A stretch of 64,000 bases of DNA from DAORHV01 sp964434575 (GTDB lineage Bacteria; Patescibacteriota; Gracilibacteria; Peribacterales; Peribacteraceae), in assembly GCA_964434575.1 (NCBI GenBank), contig CAYSWB010000007.1, positions 1 to 64,000 on the forward strand, read 5' to 3'. The translations under genes and the position numbers were made by a program. How positions within the stretch are numbered: position 1 is the stretch's first letter; each line of letters opens with the position of its first letter. Of this stretch, positions 62,617-64,000 are shown piece by piece. The notes under the pieces were generated by a model. The model saw only the letters and a list, made by a program, of their open reading frames with translations, ran no database searches and was not told the origin of the DNA.

Positions 62617-64000
62617 CGCTCTTCTCCGAGCACCGGCTCCTTCATCTCGCGGGCGGCGAAGGCCCCAGCGGCGATGTCGAGCGGAAGGAAAAAGCCGTGA
62701 AATCCGCTTCCGCCAGCGAACCGGTCGAACCGGGGCGCGAAGGGTTTGAGAAGGACACGAAAGAAGTCGGCGCAATGCTGCTGAAGGCCGACCCGACCGG
62801 CAAAAAAGTGGAGAAGCCCCTGAAGGAGCTGACGGCGACGCGTGAAAAAGTCCTGAAGGAAGACGACAACCTGCAAAAAGAAAAAAAGGTTGAGATCGAA
62901 GGCGCCCGCAAGGTCGTGGACGAGTCTAGGCCACGGTCTGCGGAACGTCCGACCATCCCCGCCGACGCCTCGGTGCTGCCCGAAGACGTGAACATCCGCG
63001 ACAGCCGTCTGAACGGCTACCAGCTCCGCACCATCGGCGGCGTCATCATCGCCGCGAAACCCGGCAATCCGCAGATCTTCTCGGTCGAACCGGGTATCGG
63101 CGCGACGGTGACGCTCACCGAACTCGTCGGCAACACGAAGCAGCGCTTCGCGATCCTGCTGACGTTCGTCGGCAACCAGCGCTTGGTGGACGGAGCATCG
63201 CTCCCGGGCGCTGAGACGGCGTACAACTACGGCCGGCGCGGCGATTCCCTTATTCGCTACGCGAAGAACGGAGCGGAAACGCTGGTCGTGAACCCGCAGT
63301 TCGACGACAACTGGCGTCCGCTGTACCAGCAAGTCGTGGAAATGCAGGAGAACGTCGGCAGCAGCGCGTTGCAGCAGGGAGGCTACCGCCAGGAAGGCGA
63401 CGGTACGTGGAAGAAGGCGGGATCGCCGTGGCAGTTCCGCGCCGACGGCACGGGCCGCTGGCTGGTCCGCAACGGCACGGGGCCACTCATGCCCGTCGAA
63501 ACCACCAACGTCGCGCCGGAAGACCCCGAACTGGGCGTGTTCCAGAACCTGGGCGCTGCACTGCGCATCACCAACGAGGGCGTGCAGGCGCGCCTGAACA
63601 GCGACAACGCTCAATCCATCAAGCGCGAAGGCGCCGTGCAGATCCTCAAACTCGGTGCAAAGCCGTATGACGGCGAAGGCGGCGGCTGGGAGTACAGCAC
63701 CGGCTTCAGCGTGAACGTGAACCCCCAATTTCAATTCGTCGGCGGCCGCTGGGCCGTCCGCTGGTTCACATCCGAAGCATGGAGCGACCCCGGCTCGCGC
63801 CGCGCGGCATCGGGAGGCGGTGAAGAGGCGATCAACAACATCCTGTCGTATCTGGCCGGACTGAACGAACGCATCGGACGCGGCGTGCCGCTCACGTTCG
63901 CGCGCCCGCCGGAACAGAGGCCGGTGACCGTCGCCCCGCTGGTGCCCAAGGCCCAACAGGAAGCGGCTGCGCAACCCGACCCGACCGAGGGTATGACCGA
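62613..64000 (+). CDS. Large protein of unknown function, N-terminal part (runs off the right edge)
   Basis: At least 462 residues are visible. There is a polar, Lys/Glu-rich N-terminus (to about 110) without signal peptide. Beta-rich modules follow: NGYQLRTIGGVIIAAK near 131, GTWKKAGSPWQFRADGTGRWLV near 265 and GGGWEYSTGFSVNVNPQFQF near 352. The last module, with its GGRWAVRWFTSEAW and EEAINNILSYLAGLNER, resembles pieces of the giant protein at 53235-61157 (GGEWHF, GNWFTD, ALNAIC). Thus it may be a second giant of the same type; whether it also ends in a peptidase cannot be seen. A Pro/Ala/Gln-rich linker begins at about 430. Confidence 0.65.
   Translation, partial: MTLFSEHRLLHLAGGEGPSGDVERKEKAVKSASASEPVEPGREGFEKDTKEVGAMLLKADPTGKKVEKPLKELTATREKVLKEDDNLQKEKKVEIEGARKVVDESRPRSAERPTIPADASVLPEDVNIRDSRLNGYQLRTIGGVIIAAKPGNPQIFSVEPGIGATVTLTELVGNTKQRFAILLTFVGNQRLVDGASLPGAETAYNYGRRGDSLIRYAKNGAETLVVNPQFDDNWRPLYQQVVEMQENVGSSALQQGGYRQEGDGTWKKAGSPWQFRADGTGRWLVRNGTGPLMPVETTNVAPEDPELGVFQNLGAALRITNEGVQARLNSDNAQSIKREGAVQILKLGAKPYDGEGGGWEYSTGFSVNVNPQFQFVGGRWAVRWFTSEAWSDPGSRRAASGGGEEAINNILSYLAGLNERIGRGVPLTFARPPEQRPVTVAPLVPKAQQEAAAQPDPTEGMT

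Noticed and set aside
1..64000. Recoding of TGA (as in some CPR lineages)
   Set aside because: Many genes end in TGA at the expected protein end (for example mevalonate kinase at 1102-1104), and no gene needs TGA to be read through.

Overview
This is a GC-rich (about 60 % or more by eye), very gene-dense bacterial chromosome segment with short intergenic gaps, frequent gene overlaps and TGA used as a stop codon. The gene set suggests a Candidate Phyla Radiation/Patescibacteria-type bacterium (Peregrinibacteria/Peribacteria-like) that makes peptidoglycan. Pointers are VanW, DUF4383, several PMT-like multi-spanning glycosyltransferases, a minimal SufS-SufU pair, many small membrane proteins of unknown function and very large multidomain proteins. 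The assignment is an inference; no rRNA gene lies in the window.

1-9.6 kb is an isoprenoid block. It holds the N-terminus of a polyprenyl diphosphate synthase, mevalonate kinase, two tandem HAD phosphatases, a (di)phosphomevalonate decarboxylase, a class I HMG-CoA reductase, an archaeal-type HMG-CoA synthase, an archaeal/SCPx-type thiolase, and a fusion of a DUF35 OB-fold to a guanylate-kinase-like P-loop domain. No ordinary phosphomevalonate kinase is present. The fusion has kept the kinase P-loop and phosphate-binding residues but appears to have lost the guanine-recognition residues, so it is the best candidate for the missing kinase step.

9.6-17.3 kb codes for cell-surface glycosylation: two GT4 enzymes, a dolichyl-phosphate-mannose-synthase-like GT2 with a DUF2304 partner, and a 989-residue membrane transferase. 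17.3-31.2 kb carries sufS-sufU, tRNA-Thr, an SLH protein, an ornithine-carbamoyltransferase-like enzyme, a class A PBP, a TPR membrane protein, CsaA, a site-2 protease, L28, DUF4383, a PMT-like protein and tRNA-Ser. 31.3-46.2 kb carries pheT, a PduO-type adenosyltransferase, rpmH, a nitroreductase, an M16 peptidase, ndk, an S41 protease, a DUF1858-IscA fusion, RNase H, VanW, recO, ftsX, a TPR protein and a pilin-like protein. 46.2-52.2 kb holds a second class A PBP, an ABC exporter and yebC.

52.2-64 kb is an island of unfamiliar genes. A 2,640-residue protein ends in a calpain-like Cys/His/Asn peptidase domain. It is translationally coupled to a small helical protein and flanked on both sides by paralogous small proteins with a transglutaminase-like Cys-His-Asp pattern. 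Divergently from these, another small-protein/large-protein pair with the same ATGA coupling runs off the right edge.

Two genome-wide themes emerge. First, many genes have a -10 box (TATACT, TACACT, TACAAT) only 6-9 nt upstream of the start codon and no Shine-Dalgarno sequence, which implies widespread leaderless transcription; I used this rule to choose several starts. Second, small regulatory and repeat elements recur: a TTTAG-N2-CTAAA operator at the nitroreductase and ABC-exporter promoters, an inverted repeat built of 9-bp units at two loci, and AT-rich promoter islands in front of the island genes.
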